A stretch of 64,000 bases of DNA from Rhizobium sp. ASV20. Its GTDB lineage: Bacteria; Pseudomonadota; Alphaproteobacteria; Rhizobiales; Rhizobiaceae. Shown here piece after piece: positions 1 through 8,568 of this stretch; position 1 is the first letter of the stretch; each line of letters opens with the position of its first letter. The DNA lies in NCBI RefSeq assembly GCF_016429015.1, contig NZ_JAELTU010000023.1, positions 1-64,000 of the forward strand, read 5' to 3'. The notes below the pieces were generated by a model. It did not search any database. It worked only from the letters and a program-made list of their open reading frames with translations, and was not told the origin of the DNA. A program made the translations under genes and the position numbers.

Positions 1-910
1 CATGGCCGGGCTGCCCGTTTCCGCTCGCATAAATGCCCGCCTGCACCGGCCCGCCGGCGATCCAACGGGCAAAGGCCTTCGCCTCTTCGGGAGCCTGCGT
101 TCGTGCCGAAACGGCAATGCCCGTACCGCCCAGAGCCGAACCATTCGGCGCGCGGCCATCGATAGCGGGCATATCGGCAAAGGCGATCCGAGCGAGCCTG
201 AATCCGGCAAAGGAATAATTCACGTAGCCGTAGATGAAGGGCGACGCCACATAGGGGCTGTCGGGCTTGCCCATCAGGTCGAGCACGGCAATCGGATCCA
301 TCTCGTAGCAGCTGCTATCCATCCCAGAGACAAGCCGTGCCATCCAGTCGAGCACCACTTCGCCATCGGCCTTCGCGATGAAGTCGGGACCTTCGATGCT
401 ACAGGGCGCACCGAGATGCGCGGCAAGCGTGATGAAGGTCATCAACGAGTGCGGCGGTCGCATCGGCAGGATCGTTTTGCCTTCCTTGGCGAGCGTTACA
501 AACTCTGCGAGATCCTTGACCGGCGCGCTCAGGCGATCGGGCCGGTATGCCTGCACCTGGGTTGCCGCATCGAGCGGAAACGCCCACTGGCGTCCCTGCC
601 AATTGTAGCTCGGATAGGAGCGCCCGACAGTGCCGGCTGCAATCGCCGCAACTTCATCGGCATGAGCAGCATCATCGAGCGGCAACAGGCAGTCTTCACG
701 CGTGATCTGGCCGACATGCGGGTGATCGATGACGATGAGATCGTATTGCGCGGCAAGTTCCTCCACCGGAAAGGTCTCGAAATCCTGCAGCGACCGCTTC
801 TCCCAGCCGATCTCGACGCCGGTCTTTTCCTGCCATTGCTTCGAGCAGGCGATCATCGGATCGTAGCCGCGCGGATGCGACCAGGTCATTCCCTTAAGCT
901 TCACTATCAT
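1..910 (-). CDS. ABC-type solute-binding-protein-like protein without signal peptide (partial, runs off left edge)
   Basis: An open frame of 302 codons begins at ATG (910) and is still open at base 1. The protein resembles family-1 extracellular solute-binding proteins: it has a DLIVIDHP segment near residue 57, a [10 protein letters not shown] stretch near 108, and an [13 protein letters not shown] segment near the cut end. Family members are exported, but this one starts [19 protein letters not shown] and has no hydrophobic signal segment. The upstream MaoC-like gene ends with TGA overlapping this ATG (ATGA), so the two are translationally coupled. It is the last visible gene of the leftward sugar operon. 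Either it is a cytosolic sugar- or ligand-binding relative, or its start has been lost. I infer the former because the coupling fixes the start. Confidence 0.8.
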   Translation of the reverse strand, partial: MIVKLKGMTWSHPRGYDPMIACSKQWQEKTGVEIGWEKRSLQDFETFPVEELAAQYDLIVIDHPHVGQITREDCLLPLDDAAHADEVAAIAAGTVGRSYPSYNWQGRQWAFPLDAATQVQAYRPDRLSAPVKDLAEFVTLAKEGKTILPMRPPHSLMTFITLAAHLGAPCSIEGPDFIAKADGEVVLDWMARLVSGMDSSCYEMDPIAVLDLMGKPDSPYVASPFIYGYVNYSFAGFRLARIAFADMPAIDGRAPNGSALGGTGIAVSARTQAPEEAKAFARWIAGGPVQAGIYASGNGQPGH

Positions 911-1368
911 GCCTTCTCCGTACCGGCCTTGCGCTCGACAATCAGGATATGATCGGCAGCGAGCACGACTTCATCGCGCTGGTTCAGCACCTCACAGCGT
1001 TCGACAACGCGACCGGCTGCCGGTCGCTTCGGATCATCCTCTTTCGCCGAAATGGTGACGCGCGTGCGGATCGTATCGCCGATATGCACCGGGCGGACGA
1101 AACGAAGCCGATCGTAACCATAGGAAAAGGCGACGGGATTGATGAGCGAAGCCGTGAGCCCGACGCCGATCGCAAAGATCATCGTCCCATGCGCGATGCG
1201 CTGGCCGCCGGGCAAGGTCTTGGCGAATTCCGCATCCATGTGATGCGGGAAGAAATCGCCGGTATGGCCGGCGTGTACAACGAAATCTGTCTCGGTGATC
1301 GTCCGTCCCGTGGTCACTCTGACATGACCGAGTTCATAGCCTTCGAAATAGATGATTTGCTCTGCCAT
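907..1368 (-). CDS. MaoC family dehydratase-like protein, catalytic dyad intact
   Basis: This 153-residue single hot-dog-fold protein carries the hydratase-2 signature around residues 37-45 (GDFFPHHMD). Asp38 and His43 are spaced as in (R)-enoyl-CoA hydratases, and a conserved [11 protein letters not shown] strand lies near residue 84. Such enzymes add or remove water on acyl-CoA thioesters in the cytosol. It lies four bases after the oxidoreductase stop and overlaps the next gene by ATGA. A related protein is encoded on the other arm of the locus (10345-10890), which suggests the two act in one pathway, perhaps as a heteromer. The substrate is unknown. CoA chemistry is not a usual part of sugar-acid degradation. 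Confidence 0.88.
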   Translation of the reverse strand: MAEQIIYFEGYELGHVRVTTGRTITETDFVVHAGHTGDFFPHHMDAEFAKTLPGGQRIAHGTMIFAIGVGLTASLINPVAFSYGYDRLRFVRPVHIGDTIRTRVTISAKEDDPKRPAAGRVVERCEVLNQRDEVVLAADHILIVERKAGTEKA

Positions 1369-1371
1369 TCC

Positions 1372-2445
1372 TCAAGCCTCTGGAAGTTCTGCAATCGGCG
1401 TCGCAGGCGCGGCGCTCGACCGATAGGCGGCCTCGACGAGGGCCATGGTCTGCCAGGCGTCCTCGACGGAGCCAACCAGTTCCTGATCCTCGCCGGATGC
1501 GAAGCGCTGCAGGTTGGCCATGCGGTTGACGAAGGCGTCCGGGAACCAGGCGCCCTCGAGCTTCACCTCGACCCAATCGCTGCCACCCTCGGGGCGGATC
1601 CACAACTCGTCCGGCTCACCGCGCGGATAATCAAGATTGACGCCGAGCTTGATGTAGGCCGCGCCCTTGGTGCCTGATATGCGAAACTCGCAGGCCTGGA
1701 ACTTGCGGCCGAAATCATGGTCGTGATTGACCGAGAGCATGCAGCGGACCTTGTCGCCATAATCGAGGATTGCCGCCGTCCGCGTCTGCGCGACGTCATG
1801 ATTGGGATGGCCGATGGTCTTGGCGTGGACGCCTTGCGGATTGCCGAGCAGTCCGCGAATGAAATCGAGATAGTGGATCGAGTGCATGGCGATCTCGATC
1901 CGCGGCAGTCCTTTCAGGAAGGGCCACAGACCCCAGGGCGTGGCGAGCGCCAGCCATGCATCGAAATCGACGACATCTCCGAGATAGCCCGTGTTCACGG
2001 CATCGTAGAGCGCCAGCATCATCGGTGCGAAGCGGAGCTGGAAATTGACCGCCGCCTTGATGTCACGCTCGCGGCAGACCCGCAAAATTTCGGAGGCGCC
2101 TGTGAGGTCGCTGCCCATGGGTTTCTGGATCAGCGCGAAGGAACCACACGGCAATTTCGACAGGATCGTGGCATGCGCCGCCGGCGGCGTCGCCAGATCG
2201 AAAATAGCACCTTCTATGGCAAGCGCTTCTGCCTCGGAGGCGAAAGTACGGATGCCCCATTGAGCGGCAAGCGCTGCCGCTTTCTCAGCATTCGGATCGT
2301 AAAGACCGGCGACCGGAAAGCCGCCTTGCCTGTATGCCGGCAAATGCGCGTCACCGACGATGCTGCCGGCGCCGAAGATCACGATCGGACGCGGCTTCGA
2401 CGGCTTCGGCCACCATTGACGGAGGGATTTGGGATCGAAACTCAT
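1372..2445 (-). CDS. Gfo/Idh/MocA family NAD(P)-dependent oxidoreductase
   Basis: A protein of 357 residues with an N-terminal Rossmann fold (GAGSIVGDAHLPAY, about residue 22) and the family Lys motif in the form QKPM near residue 107, where most members have EKP. An MHSIHYLDF His motif follows near 188, and a C-terminal alpha/beta domain completes the fold. Relatives oxidise sugars, inositols or sugar derivatives with NAD or NADP. The frame stays open upstream to 2616, but that part lies inside a palindromic repeat. ATG 2445 has GGAGG five bases upstream and a normal family N-terminus. In this operon it is the natural candidate for the first sugar-oxidation step giving a lactone. Substrate not determinable from sequence. 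Confidence 0.9.
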   Translation of the reverse strand: MSFDPKSLRQWWPKPSKPRPIVIFGAGSIVGDAHLPAYRQGGFPVAGLYDPNAEKAAALAAQWGIRTFASEAEALAIEGAIFDLATPPAAHATILSKLPCGSFALIQKPMGSDLTGASEILRVCRERDIKAAVNFQLRFAPMMLALYDAVNTGYLGDVVDFDAWLALATPWGLWPFLKGLPRIEIAMHSIHYLDFIRGLLGNPQGVHAKTIGHPNHDVAQTRTAAILDYGDKVRCMLSVNHDHDFGRKFQACEFRISGTKGAAYIKLGVNLDYPRGEPDELWIRPEGGSDWVEVKLEGAWFPDAFVNRMANLQRFASGEDQELVGSVEDAWQTMALVEAAYRSSAAPATPIAELPEA

Positions 2446-2448
2446 TGC

Positions 2449-2606
2449 ACCCTCCCCTTGAGGGGGAGGGTCGGACCGAAGGTCCGGGGTGGGGTGATCC
2501 CTCCTCGTGCAAAAACAGCAGCGTTGCGCGCCGGGAGCATCACCCCCACCCGCGCATTCCGCACGACCTCCCCCCTCAAGGGGGAGGTAATCGCTTCGCG
2601 GTCTGA
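2449..2606. repeat. RIME-like palindromic mosaic repeat
   Basis: Two GC-rich palindromic arms flank a short core. The left arm contains CCCTCCCCTTGAGGGGGAGG, followed by a GGTCCGGGGTGGGGTGAT block. The right arm begins ATCACCCCCACCCGCG and ends CCTCCCCCCTCAAGGGGGAG. The arms are inverted relative to each other, so the whole unit can fold into a long hairpin. This is the form of the rhizobial intergenic mosaic elements (RIME) and similar MITE-like repeats in alphaproteobacteria. It separates the mutarotase and oxidoreductase genes inside one operon. On the minus strand its edge (AAGGGGAGGG) provides the Shine-Dalgarno of the oxidoreductase gene. Confidence 0.8.
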
Positions 2607-2619
2607 CCCACTCCAATCT

Positions 2620-2949
2620 CTAATCATGATGAAACACCTCCTCCATCATGGCCCACCACTCGCCCTCCCTGCGGGTCTCGAGCGGCTTCTGGCAGGGTAT
2701 GCAGACGGACCACCATTCCTGGTTTTTCGGGCTGGCAGCCATCTTGCGCATGTCGGCCTCGAAATCGGTTCCGATATATTCCCAATAGCCGAAGAGCAGG
2801 TTTTCCGGCTCCTTCAGGAAGATCGAATAGTTGGTGATGTTGCATTCGGATATCAGCGCCAGGATCTCGGGCCAGACGGCCGCGTGAAGCGCCTTGTATT
2901 CCGCGATCTTGGCCGGCTCCAGGCCGATTACCATTCCCATCCGTTGCAT
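2620..2949 (-). CDS. L-rhamnose/L-fucose mutarotase family protein (COG3254)
   Basis: A 109-residue dimeric ferredoxin-like alpha/beta-barrel family that interconverts alpha and beta anomers of 6-deoxyhexoses. The family N-terminus (MQRMGMVIGLEPAKIAEY), the LHAAVWP segment with its conserved His near residue 22, the NYSIFL strand and the MEEVFHHD C-terminus are all present. ATG 2949 was chosen because GAGGAGG lies eight bases upstream and family members start here. A start ten codons earlier is possible but less likely. The gene lies 13 bases after the enolase-family gene. COG3254 members pair with COG3618 lactonases and enolase-type dehydratases in L-fucose oxidation, which fits this locus. 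Confidence 0.9.
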   Translation of the reverse strand: MQRMGMVIGLEPAKIAEYKALHAAVWPEILALISECNITNYSIFLKEPENLLFGYWEYIGTDFEADMRKMAASPKNQEWWSVCIPCQKPLETRREGEWWAMMEEVFHHD

Positions 2950-2962
2950 AGCCCGTTCCTCC

Positions 2963-4075
2963 TCAGCCGTGAATTTCACGGGTGAACTCGCCGATGGAGC
3001 GAGCCTTTACGGCCTCCCAATCCCAGGCGATGCCGATGCCGGGTTCCGAAGGAGCGAGCGCCTTGCCGTCGACGATTTCCATCCCCTTCGTGGTGAGATC
3101 GTCGAGCTGCGGGATGTATTCGACATATTTGCCGTTCGGTACCGCGCAGGTGAGGCTGACATGCAGCTCCATCAGGAAGTGCGGGCAGACCGGAATATCG
3201 AAGGCCTCGGCAGCATGCGCCACCTTCAGCCAGGGGGTGATGCCGCCGATGCGGGCAACATCCACCTGCACGATCGAGCAGGCCCCCTTCTGCATATATT
3301 CGCGGAAATGCCGGATCGAATACATGGATTCTCCAACCGCGATCGGCGTCGGCGTCGATCGTGTCAACCGGATATGGCCATCGAGATCATCAGCCGGCAG
3401 CGGCTCTTCGATCCAGGCAAGATCCAGCTCCTTCAGGCGCGCCGCCCGGCGGATCGCCTCATCGACGGTAAAGCCCTGATTGCAGTCGGTCATGATCTCG
3501 AAACCGGACCCGAGCGCCAGACGCATCGCGGCCAAACGATCGTAATCTTCCGAGCCATGCGGCTTGCCGATCTTCACCTTCGAGCCGGAAAAGCCCTTGG
3601 CCTTCGCCTGCAAGGCGTCCTCGACCAAGGCTTCCTTTTCGATATGCAGCCAGCCGCCCTCTGTGGTGTAGAGCGGGCAACGATCCCTAGCGCCGCCGGC
3701 AAGCTTCCAGAGCGGCAGGTTCTGCTTCTTCGCCCGCAGGTCCCAAAGTGCGGTGTCGACCGCCGCAAGGGCCAGCGCCGTGATAGGCCCGATGGTCGTC
3801 GCATGTGTGGCGAATTCCAGCTTATGCCAGATCGCCTCGATGCGATCGGCATCCTCACCGATCAAAAGCGGCACCAGATGGTCGGAGAGCAACCGCATGA
3901 CGGAGGAACCGCCGGTACCGATCGTGTAGCTGTAACCGGTGCCGACAGCGCCGTCGCTGTCGGTGATGGTGACGATCGGCGTCTCCTGGCTGACGAAGCT
4001 CTGGATAGCATCCGTCCGCTTCACCTTCGGCGGCAGATCGACCATCCGCAATTCAATTTTCTCGATACGTGCCAT
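2963..4075 (-). CDS. Mandelate racemase/muconate lactonizing enzyme family protein (acid-sugar dehydratase-like)
   Basis: A 370-residue enolase-superfamily enzyme. An N-terminal capping domain is followed by a TIM barrel with Lys166-x-Lys168 (KVKIG), metal ligands Asp197 (TDCNQG), Glu223 (WIEEP) and Glu249 (VGES), and the Asp272/His299 dyad (VDVARIGG, CPHF). This is the mandelate-racemase subgroup, which includes dehydratases of galactonate, rhamnonate, fuconate and tartrate. These abstract the proton alpha to the carboxylate and give 2-keto-3-deoxy acids. AAGGA lies nine bases before the ATG. Neighbours on both sides are sugar-operon genes. The specific acid sugar cannot be named from sequence alone. 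Confidence 0.92.
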   Translation of the reverse strand: MARIEKIELRMVDLPPKVKRTDAIQSFVSQETPIVTITDSDGAVGTGYSYTIGTGGSSVMRLLSDHLVPLLIGEDADRIEAIWHKLEFATHATTIGPITALALAAVDTALWDLRAKKQNLPLWKLAGGARDRCPLYTTEGGWLHIEKEALVEDALQAKAKGFSGSKVKIGKPHGSEDYDRLAAMRLALGSGFEIMTDCNQGFTVDEAIRRAARLKELDLAWIEEPLPADDLDGHIRLTRSTPTPIAVGESMYSIRHFREYMQKGACSIVQVDVARIGGITPWLKVAHAAEAFDIPVCPHFLMELHVSLTCAVPNGKYVEYIPQLDDLTTKGMEIVDGKALAPSEPGIGIAWDWEAVKARSIGEFTREIHG

Positions 4076-4087
4076 AGGGCTTATTCC

Positions 4088-5185
4088 TTAGATTGCCAGG
4101 CTCTTGCCGGTTTCGACGGAGAAGAGGTGTGCCTGACTAAGGTCGAAGCTCATCTTCAGCTGTTCGCCGCTCTTCAGAGAGCGCGGATTGAGCATGCGCG
4201 ACACCCATTCGCGCCCTGCGAACTCGACGAACACAAGCGTTTCGTTGCCGAGCGGTTCGGTGATGGCAACAGGCAATGTCAGTTCGTACACGGCAGACTC
4301 CGCTCCCGAATGCAGGCCATGTCCGGTCGGGAAGATGTCATCGGGCCTCAGGCCGAAGGCAACCTTTTCGCCTTCCTTGACCTTGCCGGCAAATTGGCCC
4401 GGCAGTGGCAGACGGTCACCATTCTTGAAAACCAGTTCGCCCGCCTTCAGCGTCGCCTCCTCGATATTCATCGGCGGCGAGCCGATGAAGCCGGCGACGA
4501 AGCGTGTGGCAGGGCGCTTGAACACTTCATCCGGCGTACCGACCTGCTCAATATAACCATCGCGCATGATGACGATGCGGTCGGCCAGCGTCATGGCTTC
4601 GACCTGATCGTGGGTGACGTAGACAACCGTCGACTGCACCTTGGCGTGCAGCTTCTTGATCTCGGTGCGCATCTGCGTGCGCAGCTTGGCATCGAGGTTC
4701 GACAAGGGTTCGTCGAAGAGGAAGACTTCGGGCTGGCGGACGATGGCGCGCCCCATGGCGACGCGCTGGCGCTGACCGCCGGAAAGCTGCGCGGGGCGAC
4801 GGTCCATGAGAGCTTCGAGGCTGAGAATGGCGGCGGCCTCGTTGACGCGCTTGTCGATCTCCGCCTGCGGCTGCTTGGCGATCTTTAGCGAGAAGCCCAT
4901 GTTCTCGCGCACCGTCATATGCGGATAGAGCGCATAGGACTGGAACACCATGGAGATGTTGCGGTCACGCGGCGGCAGATTGTTGACGACGGTGTCGCCG
5001 ATCTCGATCGTGCCGCCCGATACCTCCTCCAGGCCGGCAATCATGCGCAGCGTCGTCGACTTGCCGCAGCCGGACGGGCCGACGAGTGCGATGAACTCCT
5101 TGTCGGCGATATCGAGATCGATGCCGTGGACGATTTCCAGAGCGCCGTAGCGCTTGACGAGTTTTTTAAGAGAAACCTGAGCCAT
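4088..5185 (-). CDS. Sugar ABC transporter ATP-binding protein (MalK/UgpC type)
   Basis: A 365-residue ATPase energising the two permeases encoded just upstream. Walker [10 protein letters not shown] is near residue 37, the Q-loop [12 protein letters not shown] near 80, the signature LSGGQRQR near 135, and Walker [13 protein letters not shown] near 155. The H-loop [11 protein letters not shown] is followed by a C-terminal OB/TOBE domain typical of CUT1 carbohydrate importers. The gene follows the second permease by six bases and precedes the dehydratase by 12. It is 365 residues long, as is usual for MalK-type proteins. The substrate should be the sugar degraded by the operon. Confidence 0.95.
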   Translation of the reverse strand: MAQVSLKKLVKRYGALEIVHGIDLDIADKEFIALVGPSGCGKSTTLRMIAGLEEVSGGTIEIGDTVVNNLPPRDRNISMVFQSYALYPHMTVRENMGFSLKIAKQPQAEIDKRVNEAAAILSLEALMDRRPAQLSGGQRQRVAMGRAIVRQPEVFLFDEPLSNLDAKLRTQMRTEIKKLHAKVQSTVVYVTHDQVEAMTLADRIVIMRDGYIEQVGTPDEVFKRPATRFVAGFIGSPPMNIEEATLKAGELVFKNGDRLPLPGQFAGKVKEGEKVAFGLRPDDIFPTGHGLHSGAESAVYELTLPVAITEPLGNETLVFVEFAGREWVSRMLNPRSLKSGEQLKMSFDLSQAHLFSVETGKSLAI

Positions 5186-5191
5186 GAGGGA

Positions 5192-6067
5192 TCAACCTTT
5201 GACCGCACCGAATGTCAGACCCGACACCAGATGCTTCTGAATGATGAAAGTGAGAGCGAGCGCCGGAACGATCATCACGACCGCGAGTGCGCACATGCCA
5301 CGCCAGTCGATGGTGAACTCGGAGGTATAGTCGAGCAAGCCGACCGGCAGCGTCTTCGAATCGACCGAGCGCGTCAGCTGCGAGGCCAATGCATATTCGT
5401 TCCAGCAGGTGAGGAAGGCGAAGATGCCGGCAGACGCGATGCCTGGACCGGCAAGAGGAAACTCCACCTGCCAGAAGGCCTGCCAGCGCGTGCAACCATC
5501 GATCTGAGCGGCTTCTGCGAGATCCTTCGGCACCTGCCGGAAGAAGCCGTCGATCAGCCAGATCGTAAAGGGCACGTTGAGCGCGACATAGGTGAGGATC
5601 AGGCCGAAATGCGTGTCGATGATCCCGAGCCGCGCATAGACCATGAACAGCGGCAGCGACAGGGCAACACCGGGCACGGAGCGCGTCAGCATGAGCCCTA
5701 AAAACACGGTCGACTTGCCGCGGAAACGGAACCGGGCGAAGGCATAACCGCCGGACATGCCTATAATGAGCGCGATGGCGGTCGAAGTGATCGAGATGAT
5801 CAGCGAATTGCGGAAGTAATCCCAGACGGGAATGCCGCCCTGCCCCACACCGCTGAACATGGAGCGATAGGCTTCGAGCGAAAGCTCCTGCGGGATCCAG
5901 ACCGGCGGCTTTGCCATGATCTCCACGGTCGGCCTGAGCGAGCTGATGATGATCCAGAGGCCCGGCAGGCAGATGATGAGCATCGCGATGAAAAGGCCGA
6001 TGAGATAGGCGACCTTCCAGAGGCGGCGCTGCAGGCGTTGTTGAGCATTGCGATCCATGATTACCAC
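5192..6067 (-). CDS. Carbohydrate ABC transporter permease (MalG-like)
   Basis: An inner-membrane permease of about 291 residues with six hydrophobic segments, the first near residues 20-45. The cytoplasmic EAA loop EAAQIDGCTRWQAFWQVEFP docks on the ATPase. The family C-terminus GLTFGAVKG is present. GTG 6067 has GGAG four bases upstream and overlaps the preceding permease gene. ATG 6058, three codons later and two bases after that gene's TAA, is an alternative start. Together with the gene at 6061-6954 it forms the transmembrane pair of a CUT1-type importer. Confidence 0.93.
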   Translation of the reverse strand: MVIMDRNAQQRLQRRLWKVAYLIGLFIAMLIICLPGLWIIISSLRPTVEIMAKPPVWIPQELSLEAYRSMFSGVGQGGIPVWDYFRNSLIISITSTAIALIIGMSGGYAFARFRFRGKSTVFLGLMLTRSVPGVALSLPLFMVYARLGIIDTHFGLILTYVALNVPFTIWLIDGFFRQVPKDLAEAAQIDGCTRWQAFWQVEFPLAGPGIASAGIFAFLTCWNEYALASQLTRSVDSKTLPVGLLDYTSEFTIDWRGMCALAVVMIVPALALTFIIQKHLVSGLTFGAVKG

Positions 6068-6954
6068 TCTGCTCCGATCTGGGTACGCGCAAGCGCCAGC
6101 TTACGGAAGAAATAGACTGTGAAGGCGATGGAAAGAATGATCGAGACATAGGCCATGGCGTTGGCAAGCCCCATCTGCGCATCGGCATAGGCGGTGCGTC
6201 CGACCAGCGTCCAGATCAGCTCTGTGCGCCGCGCTGGCCCGCCATCCGTCATGATCTTGACGATGTCGTAAGCGCGGGCGACGTCGAGCGAGCGGATCGT
6301 CATGGCGATGAAGGCAAAGGGCATCAGGAACGGCCAGGTGACGTAGCGGAAGGTCTGCCAGCTGGTGCAGCCATCGACCTTGGCGGCCTCGACCGGCTCT
6401 TGCGGCATGGCGAAGAGGCCAGCCAGAATGAGAATGGCAAAGACCGATGTCGATGACCAGATTTCCGCGACGATGATCGAAAACAGCGCCAGATTGCCGT
6501 CGATGAGCCACGGTATGGCATCATTGGTAATGCCCAGGGATTGCAGTGCGTTGTTGATGATGCCGACATTGTCGTTGAACATGAATTTGAACTGGAAGCC
6601 GACAAGCACAGGCGAAAACATCATCGGGAACATCATGAGCGTGCGTAGCACGCGCTTGCCGTGGGTCGCCTTGTTGACCAGGAGAGCCAATCCAAGACCA
6701 AGCAGCATTTCCAGATTGAGCGCGATCGTCAGCAGCACGACTGTGCGCACGAAAGCAGCCAGAAACACCGGGTCGCTGAGGATGCGAATGTAATTGCGCA
6801 GCCCGATGAAGGTGAAAAGCGTCGCCGGCTTTGTCAGGCGAAACGGCGTGAAACTGGAATAAAACGAGAGAAGCAGCGGAAACAGCACCACCGCGACAAG
6901 GACGATAATCGCCGGCAGAAGAAGCAGGACCGGTGGGGATATCTTTTTGAACAT
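6061..6954 (-). CDS. Carbohydrate ABC transporter permease (MalF-like)
   Basis: A 297-residue inner-membrane protein starting MFKKISPPVLLLLPAI. It has six predicted membrane segments and an EAA loop with the motif EAAKVDGCTSWQTFRYVTWP near residue 190. ATG 6954 was chosen over an upstream in-frame ATG (7047) because AGGTG lies seven bases before it and the first hydrophobic segment then begins at the N-terminus as in relatives. The stop overlaps the next permease start. A gap of 167 bases with a stem-loop separates it from the binding-protein gene, which implies lower expression than that gene. Confidence 0.92.
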   Translation of the reverse strand: MFKKISPPVLLLLPAIIVLVAVVLFPLLLSFYSSFTPFRLTKPATLFTFIGLRNYIRILSDPVFLAAFVRTVVLLTIALNLEMLLGLGLALLVNKATHGKRVLRTLMMFPMMFSPVLVGFQFKFMFNDNVGIINNALQSLGITNDAIPWLIDGNLALFSIIVAEIWSSTSVFAILILAGLFAMPQEPVEAAKVDGCTSWQTFRYVTWPFLMPFAFIAMTIRSLDVARAYDIVKIMTDGGPARRTELIWTLVGRTAYADAQMGLANAMAYVSIILSIAFTVYFFRKLALARTQIGAEW

Positions 6955-7080
6955 GGTTTGCACCTGTCGGCATTCCTCGGCAGCATGGCCCGGACTGCTT
7001 GGAATGAATTGCGTGAGGACGAGAATACGGCTCAAATGCGGTGGCACCGATCAAAAGCCATTCCCGAAGTCAGATTGCGG

Positions 7081-7109
7081 AAGTCCCGCGCATTTCAGGC
7101 GCGGGACTT
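7081..7109 (-). terminator. Intercistronic stem-loop downstream of binding-protein gene
   Basis: A perfect 11-bp stem (AAGTCCCGCGC / GCGCGGGACTT) with a 7-base loop lies 13 bases beyond the stop of the solute-binding-protein gene. There is no U-tract on the minus strand, so it is probably a messenger-stabilising or partial-attenuation hairpin, not a full terminator. Such hairpins are common after the first gene of ABC importer operons, where the binding protein is needed in excess over the membrane parts. Confidence 0.6.
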
Positions 7110-7121
7110 TAATTGCATCGC

Positions 7122-8438
7122 TTAGAGCGCGCCGGCATCCTTCAGGACATCGGTTGCCTTCTGGGCAGCGGCATCGAGCGCCTGCTTCGAGGTTTTGTCG
7201 CCGAGAATAGCAGCCTGAAGCTCCGGATAGACGACATTAGAGATTTCGATCCATTGCGGCGTGCGCGGAACCGGGAAGGCGTACTTCATCGATTCCTGGA
7301 AGGTGCTCAGCACTTCCTTCTTGTATGGGTCGGAAGCAGCCTGCTGGATATCCCAGTCCCAGACGGCCTTGCGGGTCGGCAGGGTGCCGTTCGCAGCTTC
7401 GAGCTTCTGCGAGTCGTCGTTGGTCAGGAACCAGACGAGGGAAGCGGCCGCATCCTTATGAGCGCAGGCTTCGGTGACCGAGAAACCATGATGGCCGGAC
7501 CAGCCGGTGTGCTTGCCGGAGGAGCCGACAGGCTGCACGACGACGCCGACATTGCCAGCGACCTTCGAGGACTTCGGATCGTTGAAATAGGTCGCCCAGC
7601 CCGGCCAGTCGAGATCGAGCGCGATCGAGCCGGAAGCAAAGCCGGCGCCGAGGTCGTCCCACAGATAGTTGGTCGTGCCGGCCGGAACGGCCTTGGCCTT
7701 GTACATGTTGACGAACCAGTCGAGCGCACGCACGCCGGCTTCGGAGTTGAAGGCAGGCTTGCCGTCTTTGTCGAGATACTCGCCGCCTTCCGCGACCAGC
7801 ATTTCAAAGAAGCGACCGTTGATCGCCTCTTCCTTGCCTGGGAACTGCGTGCCGAAGAAGTTCGGCGGGTTGGAGAAGAAGATCGCCTGATCGGAGACTT
7901 CCTTCCAGGTCTTCGGCGGCGCCAGATCGTAGCCATACTTCGCCTTGAAGGCCGTCTTCTTGGCTTCGTCGTTATAGAGGCTCTTCTGATAATAGAGCGC
8001 CGAGACGTCGAACTGGGCGCGCGGCAGCATGATCAGGCGGCCGTCGATGGTCGAGGCCTGAATGGTGGAATCGACGAACTGGGCAATCTCTTCCTTTGGC
8101 AGCAGCTTCGACAGATCGGTGTAAAGATCCGGGTACTGCGGCGCGAAGGACGAGTGGTTCGAGCCCACGCACCAGGAAATGCTGCCCGATGCCATGTCGG
8201 ACTTGATTTCCTTGTCGAGCTCGAAGTGGTTCTTCTTGGACAGGATGTTGACCTTGGCGCCGGTTGCCTTCTCCCACTCGCCAATGCGCGCATAAAGTGG
8301 CTCATATTGCTGACCGCCGATGAGCTTCGCATCGATCGTCACGCCCGAAAACTTGCCCGGCAGATCGGCAGCGAAGACCGAGGTGCCCGCAAGCAATGCC
8401 ATCATGCCGGCAGCGAGACCGGCCCTCCAATTCCTCAT
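7122..8438 (-). CDS. Sugar ABC transporter extracellular solute-binding protein
   Basis: A protein of 438 residues with a clear signal peptide (MRNWRAGLAAGMMALLAGTSVFAAD, cleavage near residue 24) and the bilobed family-1 binding-protein fold. An IGEWEKATGAKVNIL segment lies near the start and YNDEAKKTAFKAKYG near residue 155, with a WDDLGAGFASGSIALDLDWPGW stretch in the second lobe. GGGAGG stands seven bases before ATG 8438. It is the first gene of the leftward operon and faces the IclR regulator gene across 181 bases of promoter DNA. The exported protein should capture the substrate in the periplasm. The ligand is unknown. Confidence 0.93.
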   Translation of the reverse strand: MRNWRAGLAAGMMALLAGTSVFAADLPGKFSGVTIDAKLIGGQQYEPLYARIGEWEKATGAKVNILSKKNHFELDKEIKSDMASGSISWCVGSNHSSFAPQYPDLYTDLSKLLPKEEIAQFVDSTIQASTIDGRLIMLPRAQFDVSALYYQKSLYNDEAKKTAFKAKYGYDLAPPKTWKEVSDQAIFFSNPPNFFGTQFPGKEEAINGRFFEMLVAEGGEYLDKDGKPAFNSEAGVRALDWFVNMYKAKAVPAGTTNYLWDDLGAGFASGSIALDLDWPGWATYFNDPKSSKVAGNVGVVVQPVGSSGKHTGWSGHHGFSVTEACAHKDAAASLVWFLTNDDSQKLEAANGTLPTRKAVWDWDIQQAASDPYKKEVLSTFQESMKYAFPVPRTPQWIEISNVVYPELQAAILGDKTSKQALDAAAQKATDVLKDAGAL

Positions 8439-8568
8439 CGAAATTCCTCCCATTAAGATCGGACCTCTTGTCCGATCGCCCTCTCGACCCAAATATGGAT
8501 CAATGATTTATAAGTAAACATCTTGTTCATTGGTCGTCAAGCCGAGATCGCATGCTTGAAAACTACGT

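Noticed and set aside
2446-2616. N-terminal extension of the oxidoreductase frame
   Set aside because: The added codons come from a palindromic repeat and precede a well-placed Shine-Dalgarno and the family start.
2894-4888. A 664-codon plus-strand frame
   Set aside because: Antisense to the enolase-family and ATPase genes, with composition typical of a shadow frame and no domain.
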